Assembly: GCA_028704555.1 (NCBI GenBank)
Contig: JAQWFD010000024.1
Span: forward strand, 1-59,673
Length of the DNA stretch: 59,673 nucleotides
Direction of reading: 5' to 3'
Origin: Desulfobacterales bacterium
GTDB taxonomy: Bacteria > Desulfobacterota > Desulfobacteria > Desulfobacterales > JAQWFD01
Each line of letters opens with the position of its first letter. The first letter of the stretch is position 1. The notes beneath the pieces were generated by a model that was given only the letters and a program-made list of their open reading frames with translations, ran no database searches and was not told the DNA's origin. Below, piece after piece: positions 34,570 to 43,307 of the stretch. A program made the position numbers and the translations under genes.

Positions 34570-35667
34570 TTATTTGTCGTCGTTCCGGCCAGGTCTATCC
34601 GGCTCTGATTCTGTAATATCGGGTAAAATGTCCTTGAAGGCCACGCCATAAATATCCCAGATTGTAACGAATAATGCCGCAATTATGGGGCCGGTGATGA
34701 TCCCCACCATGCCGAACATGAAAATACCCCCCAATGTTCCCAGAAAAATCATCAGTTCATGCATTTGAGTGTCTTTGCCGACAAGCACCGGGCGAAGTAA
34801 ATTATCCATGCTGCCCACGATGATTGCGCAAAACAGGGCCAGCCCGATGGCCTTGGCAACGTGCCCCGTGGCCGCCAGGATAATTGCGGCAGGCACCCAG
34901 ACAATTGCCGATCCGATGTTGGGTATAATCGACAGGACAGCCATGATCGCTCCCCAGAAGACCGCGCTGGGGATGCCGGCTGCAGCAAAGGCCAGTCCGG
35001 CCAGAGCACCCTGCAGGATACCGATGACCGCGGTTCCTTTAAGCGTGGCCCGGGTGACGGACGTGAATCTGTCCAGAATGCGCTGCTCGTCACGATCTTC
35101 CAGCGGCAGATAGTAAAGAATTTTGAAAATTAATTTATCTCCGTCCAGCAGGAAAAAATACATCGCATAAAGCATTACAAACAGCATGAACAGGAAGTTA
35201 ACCGTTCCGAGTGTAACCGATGAGAGGCGGTTGATCAGAAACGTGCTGACATGTCCCACCATCTCACCGGCTTTCGTGAGGATTTGATTCCGGTAGGGCT
35301 CGACCCGGTCGATAAACGGCACGGTTTTTAAAAAATTGGAGATGTTGTCCGGTTCGGAAAGTTGATGCTCTACCCATGGCCTGGCTGTTTCACCCACCTT
35401 GATGGCCTGAGAAGTGACGATGCCCAGCAATCCGGTGAGCGGAATCAGAACCACAAATACAATGAGCAGGATGCAGGCAGCGGCGGCCCATCGGCGCCGT
35501 CCCCTGAACCCTTTGACAAAACGGCGGTACAGGGGCAGGGAAAGCGCGGAAAAAATACCGGCTAAAAAGATGGCCATCAAAAACTGACTGATCATCGACA
35601 GGAAAAGGGCTGATATGAACAATACCAGCAGAAGCAATACCCATTTGTGAACCGTTATTTTATCCAT
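34570..35667 (-). CDS. AI-2E family transporter (YdiK/PerM type)
   Basis: I start at MDKITVHKW (35667), preceded by AAAGGA; the in-frame ATG at 35706 has no ribosome-binding site. The 365-residue protein has the family's eight or so hydrophobic helices: a pair at the N-terminus, a long amphipathic middle segment, then LQGALAGLAFAAAGIPSAVF, LSIIPNIGSAIVWVPAAIIL and FGMVGIITGPIIAALFVTIW. Members export small solutes or act as Na+/H+ antiporters; the AI-2 link is not general. It is a single gene. Confidence 0.85.
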   Translation of the reverse strand: MDKITVHKWVLLLLVLFISALFLSMISQFLMAIFLAGIFSALSLPLYRRFVKGFRGRRRWAAAACILLIVFVVLIPLTGLLGIVTSQAIKVGETARPWVEHQLSEPDNISNFLKTVPFIDRVEPYRNQILTKAGEMVGHVSTFLINRLSSVTLGTVNFLFMLFVMLYAMYFFLLDGDKLIFKILYYLPLEDRDEQRILDRFTSVTRATLKGTAVIGILQGALAGLAFAAAGIPSAVFWGAIMAVLSIIPNIGSAIVWVPAAIILAATGHVAKAIGLALFCAIIVGSMDNLLRPVLVGKDTQMHELMIFLGTLGGIFMFGMVGIITGPIIAALFVTIWDIYGVAFKDILPDITESEPDRPGRNDDK

Positions 35668-36013
35668 CTGACGGTTATCCTTTATAGGTGGGGGAAGTTC
35701 CCTCATCGAGATTATAACGACTGAATCGAGGGGCCGGCCCCCGCTTCCGGATCTTGTTCCTGGAGTGGATGATCAGGAAATTTTTCTCCATTTGTTAGCC
35801 ATTCGGATAAACTTGGGCATCGGCACCGCAAAAGTCAGAACACCTTTTGGAACAAAGGGCCGGGCCGATAAATATGCTTTTCAATTCCATATCCATGCGC
35901 CATTTCCTTTCATTGAACGATCCGGTCGTTCCATTCCTTTACAATGACCAGCGCGGCCGCCATTTTGTCCTTAATGCCTTATCCCTCAAACTCTGTCAAA
36001 AAAAACAAGAAAA

Positions 36014-37195
36014 TTATGCTGTCATTTTCATCCGTTTTTCAGTGGATGCAGCTAAAAACGCATTCAATATGTTCATCAACTTGACCCTCTTGACCGTCAA
36101 CTGATATCTGTTTTGTTTTGGAAGCTTTTGAATGCTTCCATGCGTTTGAGACAATCGAAGATGCCGGCTGATTTCTGCAGATAATTGTTTGTCTGTACGG
36201 CCCGATCCAAAAGGCGTATTCGGCAATTTTTGATGCAGCATTTTATTTGTCAGTCCTGAAATTCTGAAATTCCAATCAATGGGAGCAATTCACGATCCTT
36301 ACCGGTCGGATCCAGCGCGCGCAATCGACGCCCCTCTTGTGTTCGCTGTCATGTTATTATATCATCAATAAGTTGGGATTGGTTTTATCATCGGCCATTG
36401 CGTCATCTCCGCGTTTAATCCGCGTCATCCCCGAGAAGTGGCCGATCAATATATCGCAATACTCGTGTACTTGTCCCGGTCATGTGAGCATGGCGCAGCA
36501 AAGAGTCCATAATTGAATTCAACCCTTGGGAGAATCGAAAATTAAATCGGTCGCCCATCCGCTTTGCCACATTGTCCAATAGATAGTAAAACCGTTAAGC
36601 AGCTTGGCAAATCGGACATCCTTCCCTCGTTCAAGGCAACGACGCAACCATTCACGACCGTTTAAACATATTTAGATATGATATGGAAATCAAGTCTGTA
36701 AACGTATATTCATAAACCCGAAATCATTATGGCCCAAGAAAAAATATAAGTGTTTGCAACGGGGGTTGATAATTATGATCAAGTCCATAATTTTGAAGTT
36801 GAGAATATCCGGTTTTCTTACAATAATGGGCGCGAAACGAAGAACCCGGCTCCAGACAGGACCATACTCTGATAAGTTCATTTTCAATTTGTTCAGTTTG
36901 TTGTCGTTCATGAGCCAGCTTCTCTTTTCGAATACGCCATATAGAAATAGGGATAATGCCTTGCCCACAATTGCCTTTTGTAAATTGATTCACGGTTTCA
37001 ACTAACGACGAGGTCTGTTCCATCATCCATTTGTTGTAATTTTTATTGAGAATGCCATTCGTTTGGCAAAAGCTCATCGCATCCTTTGGCTTTGGATGCC
37101 ATCAAAGGAAAAATAAAACCTTTGAAAACAATACGATTAAATTCGGGAATCCTGCCCTTGACGAGATCTGAAAATCTTTCTATAAGTTTATGCAT
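36014..37195 (-). pseudogene. Decayed transposase-like gene of the GFDRLVFRGT family
   Basis: Pieces in different frames line up in order with a roughly 430-500 residue family common in Desulfobacterota. They are a start MHKLIERFSDLVKGRIPEF with NRIVFKGF at 37195 (AGAGGT upstream), KNYNKWMMEQTSSLVETVNQ, SCLEPGSSF, FGFMNIRLQT near 36700, RMGDRFNFRFSQGLNSIMDS near 36530, and the C-terminal winged helix piece NRYQLTVKRVKLMNILNAFL at 36014-36150. There are several stops and frameshifts and about 100 codons missing. The family's role is not established. My family assignment is from memory of its motifs. Confidence 0.55.
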
Positions 37196-37310
37196 GAGTT
37201 ACCTCTTTTGTGGTTTGATGGCCGTGGGTTGCTCCATCTTTCATACACAGGGGCTGGCTCAATGTCACTTCAATCTTTTTGTGTTGAGGGCGTAGCCCGT
37301 CCTTAGGGCT

Positions 37311-37467
37311 CATTCAAAAATAACTTTCCATTTTAAGCGCCGATGCATCCTGTCTGGCTGCGTTACGAAAGCTCGGAATATGCTTGATATTCCTGCACTT
37401 TCGTGCATTGCCAGACAGGCGCTTCAACACTTAAAATTGCGAACTTATTTCTGAGCGAACCCTTAGC
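37311..37467. repeat. Palindromic repeat C (about 157 bp)
   Basis: The whole segment folds back on itself. The ends GGGCTCATTCAAAAATAA and TTATTTCTGAGCGAACCC pair with four mismatches. Inside, GCGCC/GGCGC, TGTCTGGC/GCCAGACA, ACGAAAG/CTTTCGT and the centre GGAATAT-GCTT-GATATTCC stack in register. It is a single copy here, adjacent to the decayed gene, and looks like a non-autonomous mobile element. Confidence 0.6.
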
Positions 37468-37469
37468 TT

Positions 37470-37720
37470 TTCGACAGGCCGTTTTTTAAATTGATTTTTA
37501 CTCATGTTGGCTTTCAGACTCGTAAAGTGCTATGATAATCTGGATATAAAAAATGTGGTAATAAACGCAAGCGGCCTGGACGGGCCTGCCCCAAATTCAG
37601 GTGGCGGGCATTCCGGGTGCAAGTGGTAAAGCCCCCCCATGGCCCATTGAGGGGAAAGAATAAAACAAAAATTGTTACAGCGGCATGAGATTTAAAGTAG
37701 CTGGTTTCGTACACTAAAAA
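37470..37720. repeat. Leader sequence duplicated at 52731-52885
   Basis: The stretch starting TTTTCGACAGGCCGTTTTTT, continuing CATGTTGGCTTTCAG and ending CGGCATGAGATT...ACAC upstream of the flavin-type gene recurs in diverged form at 52731-52885, ahead of a truncated copy of the same gene. The two places are therefore a gene duplication that included the 5' region. Confidence 0.6.
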
Positions 37721-37731
37721 GGAGGAATATT

Positions 37732-38109
37732 ATGGCAGCATTACCGGAAAAAGTGAGTAAGGCGTGGGAAAATCGTGAAGGTCCGGTTGTTTTATCAACT
37801 GTGGATGAAAATGGAATTCCAAATTCGATTTACGCATCCTGCGTTTCAAAATTCAATGACGATACTATAGTCGTTGCGAATAATTATTTTTCTAAAACAC
37901 TGGATAATATACTTTCAGGCAGCAAAGGATCGATCCTTTTTATAACAAAAGAAGGAAAGTCCTATCAGATTAAGGGCAGAATTGAATACCACAAAGAAGG
38001 TGCTGTCTTTGAGGATATGAAAAAATGGAATCCTGAAAAGCATCCGGGGCATGCGGCAGCAGCATTGAGAGTGGAGGCGGTCTATATGGGAGCAGAGAAG
38101 CTTTTATAG
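37732..38109 (+). CDS. Pyridoxamine 5'-phosphate oxidase family (FMN-binding split barrel) protein
   Basis: A 125-residue protein with the split-barrel pattern GPVVLSTVDENGIPNSIYAS, then VVANNYFSKTLDNILSG and GKSYQIKGRIEYHKEGAVFE. Short proteins of this family bind flavin or F420 and act as small oxidoreductases; pyridoxal synthesis is unlikely. AAAGGAGG precedes the ATG. It lies 48 bases before wtpA on the same strand, so it may be cotranscribed with tungstate import. A truncated paralogue is at 53144-53318. Confidence 0.85.
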   Translation: MAALPEKVSKAWENREGPVVLSTVDENGIPNSIYASCVSKFNDDTIVVANNYFSKTLDNILSGSKGSILFITKEGKSYQIKGRIEYHKEGAVFEDMKKWNPEKHPGHAAAALRVEAVYMGAEKLL

Positions 38110-38157
38110 ATGTAAGGATCCATTTAAATTCGAAACGAAAAAAAGAAGGAGGTTTTA

Positions 38158-39150
38158 GTGAAACATTTAAAAAAAACGGTAATCCTGACCCGAAGTTTCG
38201 TGTTGCTGGCGGCATGTTTCATGATGATTTCGATTCCCGGCGCGGCGTTTTCCGCTGAGAAGATCACCATTTTCCATGCAGGCAGCCTGACGGTTCCTTT
38301 TCAGAAAATGGAAAAAGATTTTGAGGCAATGCATCCCGGGATCGATGTGCAGCGGGTGCCGGGCGGAAGTGTAAAAATCGCCCGCATGATCAGCGAACTC
38401 AACAAACCGGCGGATATCATGGCATCGGCCGATTATACCGTGATTGACCGCATGTTGATTCCGAATTTTGCGGACTGGAACATCCGGTTTGCCACCAATC
38501 AAATGGTGCTGTGCTATACTGACAAGAGCAAATATGCCGGAGAGATTAATGTTGACAATTGGTACGACATTTTGAACCGCAAAGACGTCAGCTGGGGCCA
38601 TTCCGATCCCAATCTGGACCCCTGCGGCTACCGAAGTCTGATGGTGCTGCAGCTGGCGGAAAAATACTACAACAAACCCGGCCTTTACGCCGCCCTGGAT
38701 GCCGGCCGGCCCAAGACAAATATTCGACCCAAATCCGTGGAACTTATTTCCCTGTTAAATACCGGTAACATGGACTATGCGTGGGAATATCTGTCCGTTG
38801 CGGTTCAGCAGGGGCTGAAATATCTGCTGCTTCCGGATCAGATCAATCTGGGCAACTATCAATTCGATGATTATTACAAACAGGCTCAGGTGAAAATTAC
38901 CGGAGCTAAACCCGGTGACTGGACGACCAAAACGGGTAGCTCCATCACCTACGGGGTGGCCATGGTGAAAAATTGTCCCAATCCCGATGGCGCAACCCTG
39001 TTTATGGAATATCTGCTTGATCCCAACGGCGGGTTGAAAATTCTCAAAGACATGGGCCAGCCGCCGTTTGTGCCCAGTCGCGTGAATTCTTCTCAGGTCA
39101 TTCAGGCCATGCCCGCATCTTTGGCTGCTAAAGTCGAAGTCAAAAATTAA
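38158..39150 (+). CDS. wtpA: Tungstate/molybdate ABC transporter binding protein WtpA
   Basis: It starts with GTG behind AAGGAGG. The 330-residue precursor has a signal peptide ending near GAAFSAEK and the family opening [20 protein letters not shown], then [20 protein letters not shown] and [10 protein letters not shown]. These match WtpA better than ModA or TupA. WtpA-type proteins bind tungstate and molybdate very tightly. The genomic partners (wtpB, wtpC, and a tungsten aldehyde oxidoreductase 6 kb downstream) support tungstate as the meaningful ligand. Confidence 0.9.
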   Translation: MKHLKKTVILTRSFVLLAACFMMISIPGAAFSAEKITIFHAGSLTVPFQKMEKDFEAMHPGIDVQRVPGGSVKIARMISELNKPADIMASADYTVIDRMLIPNFADWNIRFATNQMVLCYTDKSKYAGEINVDNWYDILNRKDVSWGHSDPNLDPCGYRSLMVLQLAEKYYNKPGLYAALDAGRPKTNIRPKSVELISLLNTGNMDYAWEYLSVAVQQGLKYLLLPDQINLGNYQFDDYYKQAQVKITGAKPGDWTTKTGSSITYGVAMVKNCPNPDGATLFMEYLLDPNGGLKILKDMGQPPFVPSRVNSSQVIQAMPASLAAKVEVKN

Positions 39151-39185
39151 ATCCTTTCTCACTCATCATAATCTATGATACGTCC

Positions 39186-39219
39186 TTTTCTTTCTCCCCG
39201 CCATCGGGGAGAAAGAAAA
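39186..39219 (+). promoter_or_regulatory. Perfect 15-bp hairpin between wtpA and wtpB
   Basis: TTTTCTTTCTCCCCG and CGGGGAGAAAGAAAA pair fully around CCAT, ending directly before the AGGAG of wtpB. Such intercistronic stems often protect the upstream message, allowing more binding protein than permease. It could also limit access to the wtpB ribosome-binding site. Confidence 0.6.
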
Positions 39220-39231
39220 GAGGAGTTTTCA

Positions 39232-40041
39232 GTGGTAAAAGAAAAACGATTTGATCCGTTCACGGTACTGATGTTTTCCTGTACGTTGATGATCATCGCC
39301 TTTATCGTGCTTCCGTTGTTCGAGATGGTGATCCAGCCGACGTTTGAAGATATGAAGGCCGCAGCAACGGATTCGGACGTGGTAAGATCCATCTGGCTGA
39401 GTATTTATACTGCCCTGTCGGCGGCGTTGATATCGTTTGTGCTTGGAACGCCTTTTGCGTATGTCCTGGCGCGAAAAAAATTCATCGGCAAGAAACTGCT
39501 TGAAAGCATTATTGACCTGCCGATCATGATTCCCCATCCAATCGTTGGCATCGCCATCCTGAGCATCGCCGGAAAGAACTACTGGATTGGCCGGATGATG
39601 CAGCAGATCGGCATCCAGATAATGGGGACTGTTACCGGCATTATCGTGGTTTTGACGTTTGTCGGGGTGCCTTTTTATGTCAATACGGTGCGAAACGGAT
39701 TTGAAGCCATACCCGAACGACTGGAGAACGTGTCCCGCAGTCTGGGCGCATCTCAGGCCTCCACATTTATCCGTATTACTTTTCCTCTTGCATGGAGAAG
39801 CATGGTGGTCGGCTTTATCATGTGCACCGCCCGAGCGGTCAGCGAGTTCGGTGCCGTGGTGATTATCGCCTATCACCCGATGATTGCACCGGTCATGATT
39901 TATGAGCGGTTTACCGCATATGGGTTGAAATATTCACAGCCGGTTGCGGTATGGCTGATCGGGGTCTGTCTGCTCCTGTTTTTGCTGCTGAGAGTTGTTT
40001 CGACACCCAAAGATCAGAATAAGGGCCTCGGCAGAAATTAA
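39232..40041 (+). CDS. wtpB: Tungstate/molybdate ABC transporter permease WtpB
   Basis: I choose the GTG at 39232 (AGAGGAG upstream) since the earlier ATG at 39175 would translate the intercistronic hairpin. The 269-residue protein has about six helices and the family EAA loop IPERLENVSRSLGASQASTF. Typical segments are LGTPFAYVLARKKFIGKKLL, DLPIMIPHPIVGIAILS and ARAVSEFGAVVIIAYHPMIA. It would work as a homodimer with WtpC. Confidence 0.91.
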   Translation: MVKEKRFDPFTVLMFSCTLMIIAFIVLPLFEMVIQPTFEDMKAAATDSDVVRSIWLSIYTALSAALISFVLGTPFAYVLARKKFIGKKLLESIIDLPIMIPHPIVGIAILSIAGKNYWIGRMMQQIGIQIMGTVTGIIVVLTFVGVPFYVNTVRNGFEAIPERLENVSRSLGASQASTFIRITFPLAWRSMVVGFIMCTARAVSEFGAVVIIAYHPMIAPVMIYERFTAYGLKYSQPVAVWLIGVCLLLFLLLRVVSTPKDQNKGLGRN

Positions 40042-40200
40042 TTGGACCAGGGTTGCGCAGGATTTTTGTTCGTCTTCAAGGCGTGTCAGCGAGTGCATGC
40101 TGGTTGCATGTGCTCTTTGATACAACGCAGAAGACGGATAAAAAGACAATCAAAACGGTTCAATTTATTTTTGCCGCGGCCCTAAGAATCTGGAAAACAA
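40042..40200. other. wtpB-wtpC spacer with imperfect palindrome
   Basis: The 160-base gap contains GTCTTCAAGGCGTGTCAGCG facing ...ACAACGCAGAAGAC, with a GTGCATG/TTGCATG centre, an imperfect hairpin of about 80 bases. The ATG of wtpC has no clear ribosome-binding site, so the spacer may contain a repeat inserted into the operon. Confidence 0.35.
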
Positions 40201-41235
40201 ATGATCCAAATCGAACATCTGAACGTACATTTTCCCGGATTTTCCCTTCAGGATATCAACCTGAGCGTTGACAGGGGAGAGTTTTTTGCATTGATCGGTC
40301 CGACAGGGGCTGGTAAAACGCTGGTGCTCGAATCCATCGTCGGGCTGGTTCCCGTGGCCGGTGGGCGTATTTTGATCGATAACCGGGACATTACCCGATT
40401 AGCACCGGAAAAAAGGAAAGTCGGGATTGTCTATCAGGATCATGCATTATTTCCGCATTTGACGGTACATGAGAATATCCTGTTCGGACTTCGCTATCAT
40501 TCGCTCGACGGTAAAAAGGCCAAAAAACGGGTGGATATGATTATCCAGCAGTTGAGGCTTGAGTGTATTCTGAAGCGTTCGGTCGTTAATCTGAGCGGAG
40601 GCGAAAAACAGCGAACCGCGCTGGCCAGGGCTTTAGCGGTCGATCCGGCCATACTGCTGCTGGATGAGCCGATGTCGGCGCTGGACCCGAATTTCAGGGA
40701 AGATATCCGTCAGATTCTCAAGGACCTTCATTCAGAGATGGGAATGACGCTTTTGATGGTCACCCATGATTTTTCGGAAGCGCACTTTCTGGCACAGCGG
40801 GTCGGGGTGATGAATAAAGGCAGAATCGAACAGATCGGATCGGTTTCCGATGTGTTCAATCGGCCCGCTACTGAGGGTACCGCGCGTTTCGTCGGAATGA
40901 AAAATATTTTTCCAGCCAAAATTTCCGGAGACAAGGCCGATGTCAAAGGGTTGGTCGTTTGCATACCAGCGGGGAAGGGGGATAGTTCGTATATTGCCGT
41001 TCGGCCTGAAGATGTTCGGTTATCCTGTAATGCCTTTCCGTGCGGCACGCCCAATTGCTTTGAAGGCCGGGTGGACACTGTGATGATGCAGGGCTTTTAT
41101 TGTGAAATTCGTGTAGTGTGCTCGGAAGTTTCTTTTTCCGCGTTCCTTTCGTCTTCCGAATGGCTGCGCATGAATCTTAAGAAAAGCGATCCGGTCTATA
41201 TGGCATTTGATCCGTCGATGGTACATGTGTTTTGA
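40201..41235 (+). CDS. wtpC: Tungstate/molybdate ABC transporter ATPase WtpC
   Basis: A 344-residue ATPase with Walker A GPTGAGKT, Q-loop VYQDHALFPHLTVHENI, signature LSGGEKQRTALARALA, Walker B ILLLDEPMSALDP and H-loop MVTHDFSEAHF. The C-terminal 110 residues (from about 235) are the MOP/TOBE-like regulatory part, with YIAVRPEDVRLS. In ModC/WtpC relatives that domain binds oxyanion and shuts the transporter. It completes WtpABC. Confidence 0.9.
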   Translation: MIQIEHLNVHFPGFSLQDINLSVDRGEFFALIGPTGAGKTLVLESIVGLVPVAGGRILIDNRDITRLAPEKRKVGIVYQDHALFPHLTVHENILFGLRYHSLDGKKAKKRVDMIIQQLRLECILKRSVVNLSGGEKQRTALARALAVDPAILLLDEPMSALDPNFREDIRQILKDLHSEMGMTLLMVTHDFSEAHFLAQRVGVMNKGRIEQIGSVSDVFNRPATEGTARFVGMKNIFPAKISGDKADVKGLVVCIPAGKGDSSYIAVRPEDVRLSCNAFPCGTPNCFEGRVDTVMMQGFYCEIRVVCSEVSFSAFLSSSEWLRMNLKKSDPVYMAFDPSMVHVF

Positions 41236-41715
41236 TAATGTGTGTAACACGCGCCTTTTTGCGTCCTTTCTCCTTTCTGGCATCAGAGTCTTAGAACTTG
41301 GATTAAAAATAAGACCACAGAATACGCGGGAAAAGATAAAAAATTCAGTATGTTCAATGGTTGATGAACAAAGAGGCGTTTTTTTGCAATGCCCGATCCC
41401 CTGCGTGAGAGCAACGGACAACGTAATTTACCCATCTTTTTTTGGGTGGAGGAATAGAAACCCGCAGTTTTGACCCCGTATTTTCCCCCCGAATTCATTG
41501 CTGCTCTGGATGTTAACCGATACTTTCTAAAAACGGTTTGAGAGAATACATCCCGGAAAGCCCTTTCACGGGCGTTGGCTCCTTTTCAACCGTTTTTTCA
41601 TCAATCACCCGCGCCCTTCCCTTATCCGGCCGATTAACCCTACAACGATACTTAAAAATTAATATGCTGTTTTTAATTCAATTAAATACCATAGGCTTAT
41701 TAACCTGGCAACTGT
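41236..41715. other. Intergenic stretch with a hairpin, no gene seen
   Basis: It follows wtpC and precedes the transposase remnant. I see AAAAACGGTTT (near 41531) facing AACCGTTTTTTC (near 41590) as imperfect arms, with a smaller inner stem AGCCC...GGGC; this may be the end of the wtp transcript. No protein-like frame stands out. Confidence 0.4.
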
Positions 41716-42240
41716 TTACGCAAAATACTTATTCACGAAGACCTTTATAAAATAAGTCTTTTTGGAAAAGGCATTGGTATATTTGATTGCCGGTTTAATA
41801 ATGGCAGAATCCCTTGAAATTAAAGGCCTCTGAAAAATAAGTCGCGTTGTAGGGTTAAGCGCAGCAGCTTGATACCCATATCGCTGGTATCTGCGGATTC
41901 TTTCCTTCTCGTTAGTTACGTTGAACTCTTTCATGCCAAAACAGGTGGACAAAAAATCATCCTTATTATCGGTTTCGATCTGGTAACCCAGAGAGAACCA
42001 ACGGTATCGTTCCCGACGTTTTACCCTTCCTGCACTCAAAGGATTCAAATCGATGTACGCCAGGCAGTTCTCCAAGGTTTCCCCCTTATCCACGATAGCA
42101 CTTTTAAACCTGTCTCCCCAAAAAATAGCCCCTGTGGTTATGCCGTTTATTGTAACACCGGGCAAATCCGACCCTGATCTCCCGGACAAATTCCGAAAGT
42201 TTACTATATTTTGCCCGAAAAGTCGGAAGCTGGCCCTTTG
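41716..42240 (-). pseudogene. REP-associated (Y1) transposase remnant, N-terminus lost and frameshifted
   Basis: The C-terminal frame contains FWGDRFKSAIVDKGETLENC, LAYIDLNPLSAGRVKRRERY and STCFGMKEFN, diagnostic of Y1-type transposases of the REP-associated tyrosine family. Upstream, another frame continues with KYSKLSEFVREIRVGFARCY and NKRHNHRGYF. The two frames join at a run of six A (plus strand 42120-42125) where one base is extra. The N-terminal half, with the HUH metal site and most of the domain, is missing, so it is dead. Confidence 0.8.
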
Positions 42241-42246
42241 ACGAAA

Positions 42247-42385
42247 GTTTCTTATTTGGCAACTAAATCATATAAAAAATTATAAAAAAATTAATTTATT
42301 ATATATAATAATAGTGCCTTAAATTATCTAAAAAGATTTTTGTTGACAAAAATTTTAAGCTTATATAGTTTCCAAATAAGAAACT
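42247..42385 (+). promoter_or_regulatory. Promoter and paired operator-like sites ahead of the XRE-cupin gene
   Basis: GTTTCTTATTTGGCAACTA (42247-42265) and its near-complement TAGTTTCCAAATAAGAAAC (42366-42384) flank a very AT-rich stretch. The second site is itself a palindrome, AGTTTC-CAAATAA-GAAACT (42367-42385). TTGACA at 42343-42348 lies 17 bases before TAGTTT, which overlaps that palindrome. This is a plausible autoregulated promoter. The first site also borders the transposase remnant. Confidence 0.45.
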
Positions 42386-42574
42386 TATTTAAAAAGACAT
42401 GACATCTTTAAACTCGTTAAGAAAAATTTTATTTTAGTGATTCATGTGCCTTCGAATGTGTCAGTAGCCGTCGATCCTAAGGCATTAATACCGGTTGAGG
42501 TATAACGGTTTTCGTTCAAAAATCATGTGTTTCAGAGTAATGCGATGCGGTTGGGATGAAAGGGCATAGGTCTT

Positions 42575-43138
42575 ATGACTGAAATAAATTCTAAAATTAA
42601 AGAAATCAGGAAAAAAAAAGGATTGTCCCTTCAAAATCTTTCTGAACGCTGCGGATACAGTAAGGGATATCTTTCCAAAATCGAACGTTCGAAGGATGCA
42701 CCAAGAATTGCAGTTTTACAGGCAATATCAAACGCACTTGAAGTTCCGATTACAGAACTTTTTAAATCCGGTCCAAAGAAAAATCAGACGAATAAAAATC
42801 TTGATTTGATAAGAAAACAAGATTGGACAAAGCATGAGGTACTCTCGTCTTTGTCAGGTTACTATTATGAGCCGTTGGTCAATGATTCAACAAATAAGTT
42901 TATGACGCCCTTTTTTTTGAGAATCCGAAAAGGGCAAACCACTGTTTTTTCCCATGACAGCGAAGAATTTATTTTTGTGTTAAAGGGGCCGGTGGAATTT
43001 AATTATGAAGGGAAAACATACCAAATGGAAACCGGAGACAGTTGTTACTTTGATTCAAGACTCAATCACAGCTTTACCAATAATATGGATAAAGAAGCTG
43101 AACTTCTTTTTATTAAATACGACTATCGACGGTTTTAG
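42575..43138 (+). CDS. XRE family regulator with C-terminal cupin domain
   Basis: A 187-residue DNA-binding protein. The N-terminal helix-turn-helix spans about 7-62 (IKEIRKKKGLSLQNLSERCG, then YSKGYLSKIERSKDAPRIAV). A linker leads to a cupin at about 110-185 (SEEFIFVLKGPVEFNYEGKT, YQMETGDSCYFDSRLNHSFT). Cupin-XRE regulators sense small metabolites and often control the adjacent catabolic gene. The alcohol dehydrogenase gene follows on the same strand. Base composition is more AT-rich than its neighbours. Confidence 0.88.
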   Translation: MTEINSKIKEIRKKKGLSLQNLSERCGYSKGYLSKIERSKDAPRIAVLQAISNALEVPITELFKSGPKKNQTNKNLDLIRKQDWTKHEVLSSLSGYYYEPLVNDSTNKFMTPFFLRIRKGQTTVFSHDSEEFIFVLKGPVEFNYEGKTYQMETGDSCYFDSRLNHSFTNNMDKEAELLFIKYDYRRF

Positions 43139-43144
43139 AGTTTT

Positions 43145-43216
43145 GGCTTGATCATAACTTCGGCTATATTCCCGCACATGTAACTGCGGACAACGCGTCC
43201 GAAGATATGATCGAAC
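43145..43216. repeat. Repeat A, minimal form (terminal repeats only)
   Basis: GGCTTGATCATAACTTCGG at the left and CCGAAGATATGATCGAAC at the right are the two ends of repeat A, brought together with only about 35 bases between. It lies between the XRE gene and the alcohol dehydrogenase gene and would form a stable hairpin in any read-through transcript. Confidence 0.6.
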
Positions 43217-43307
43217 TTTAGAATTTTATAGAGTAAGTTGCTCAACGATCGATGCGATGCCAATACATCGAAGGATAACGATTAGATAATCCAAGGAGGC
43301 AAAGCTT

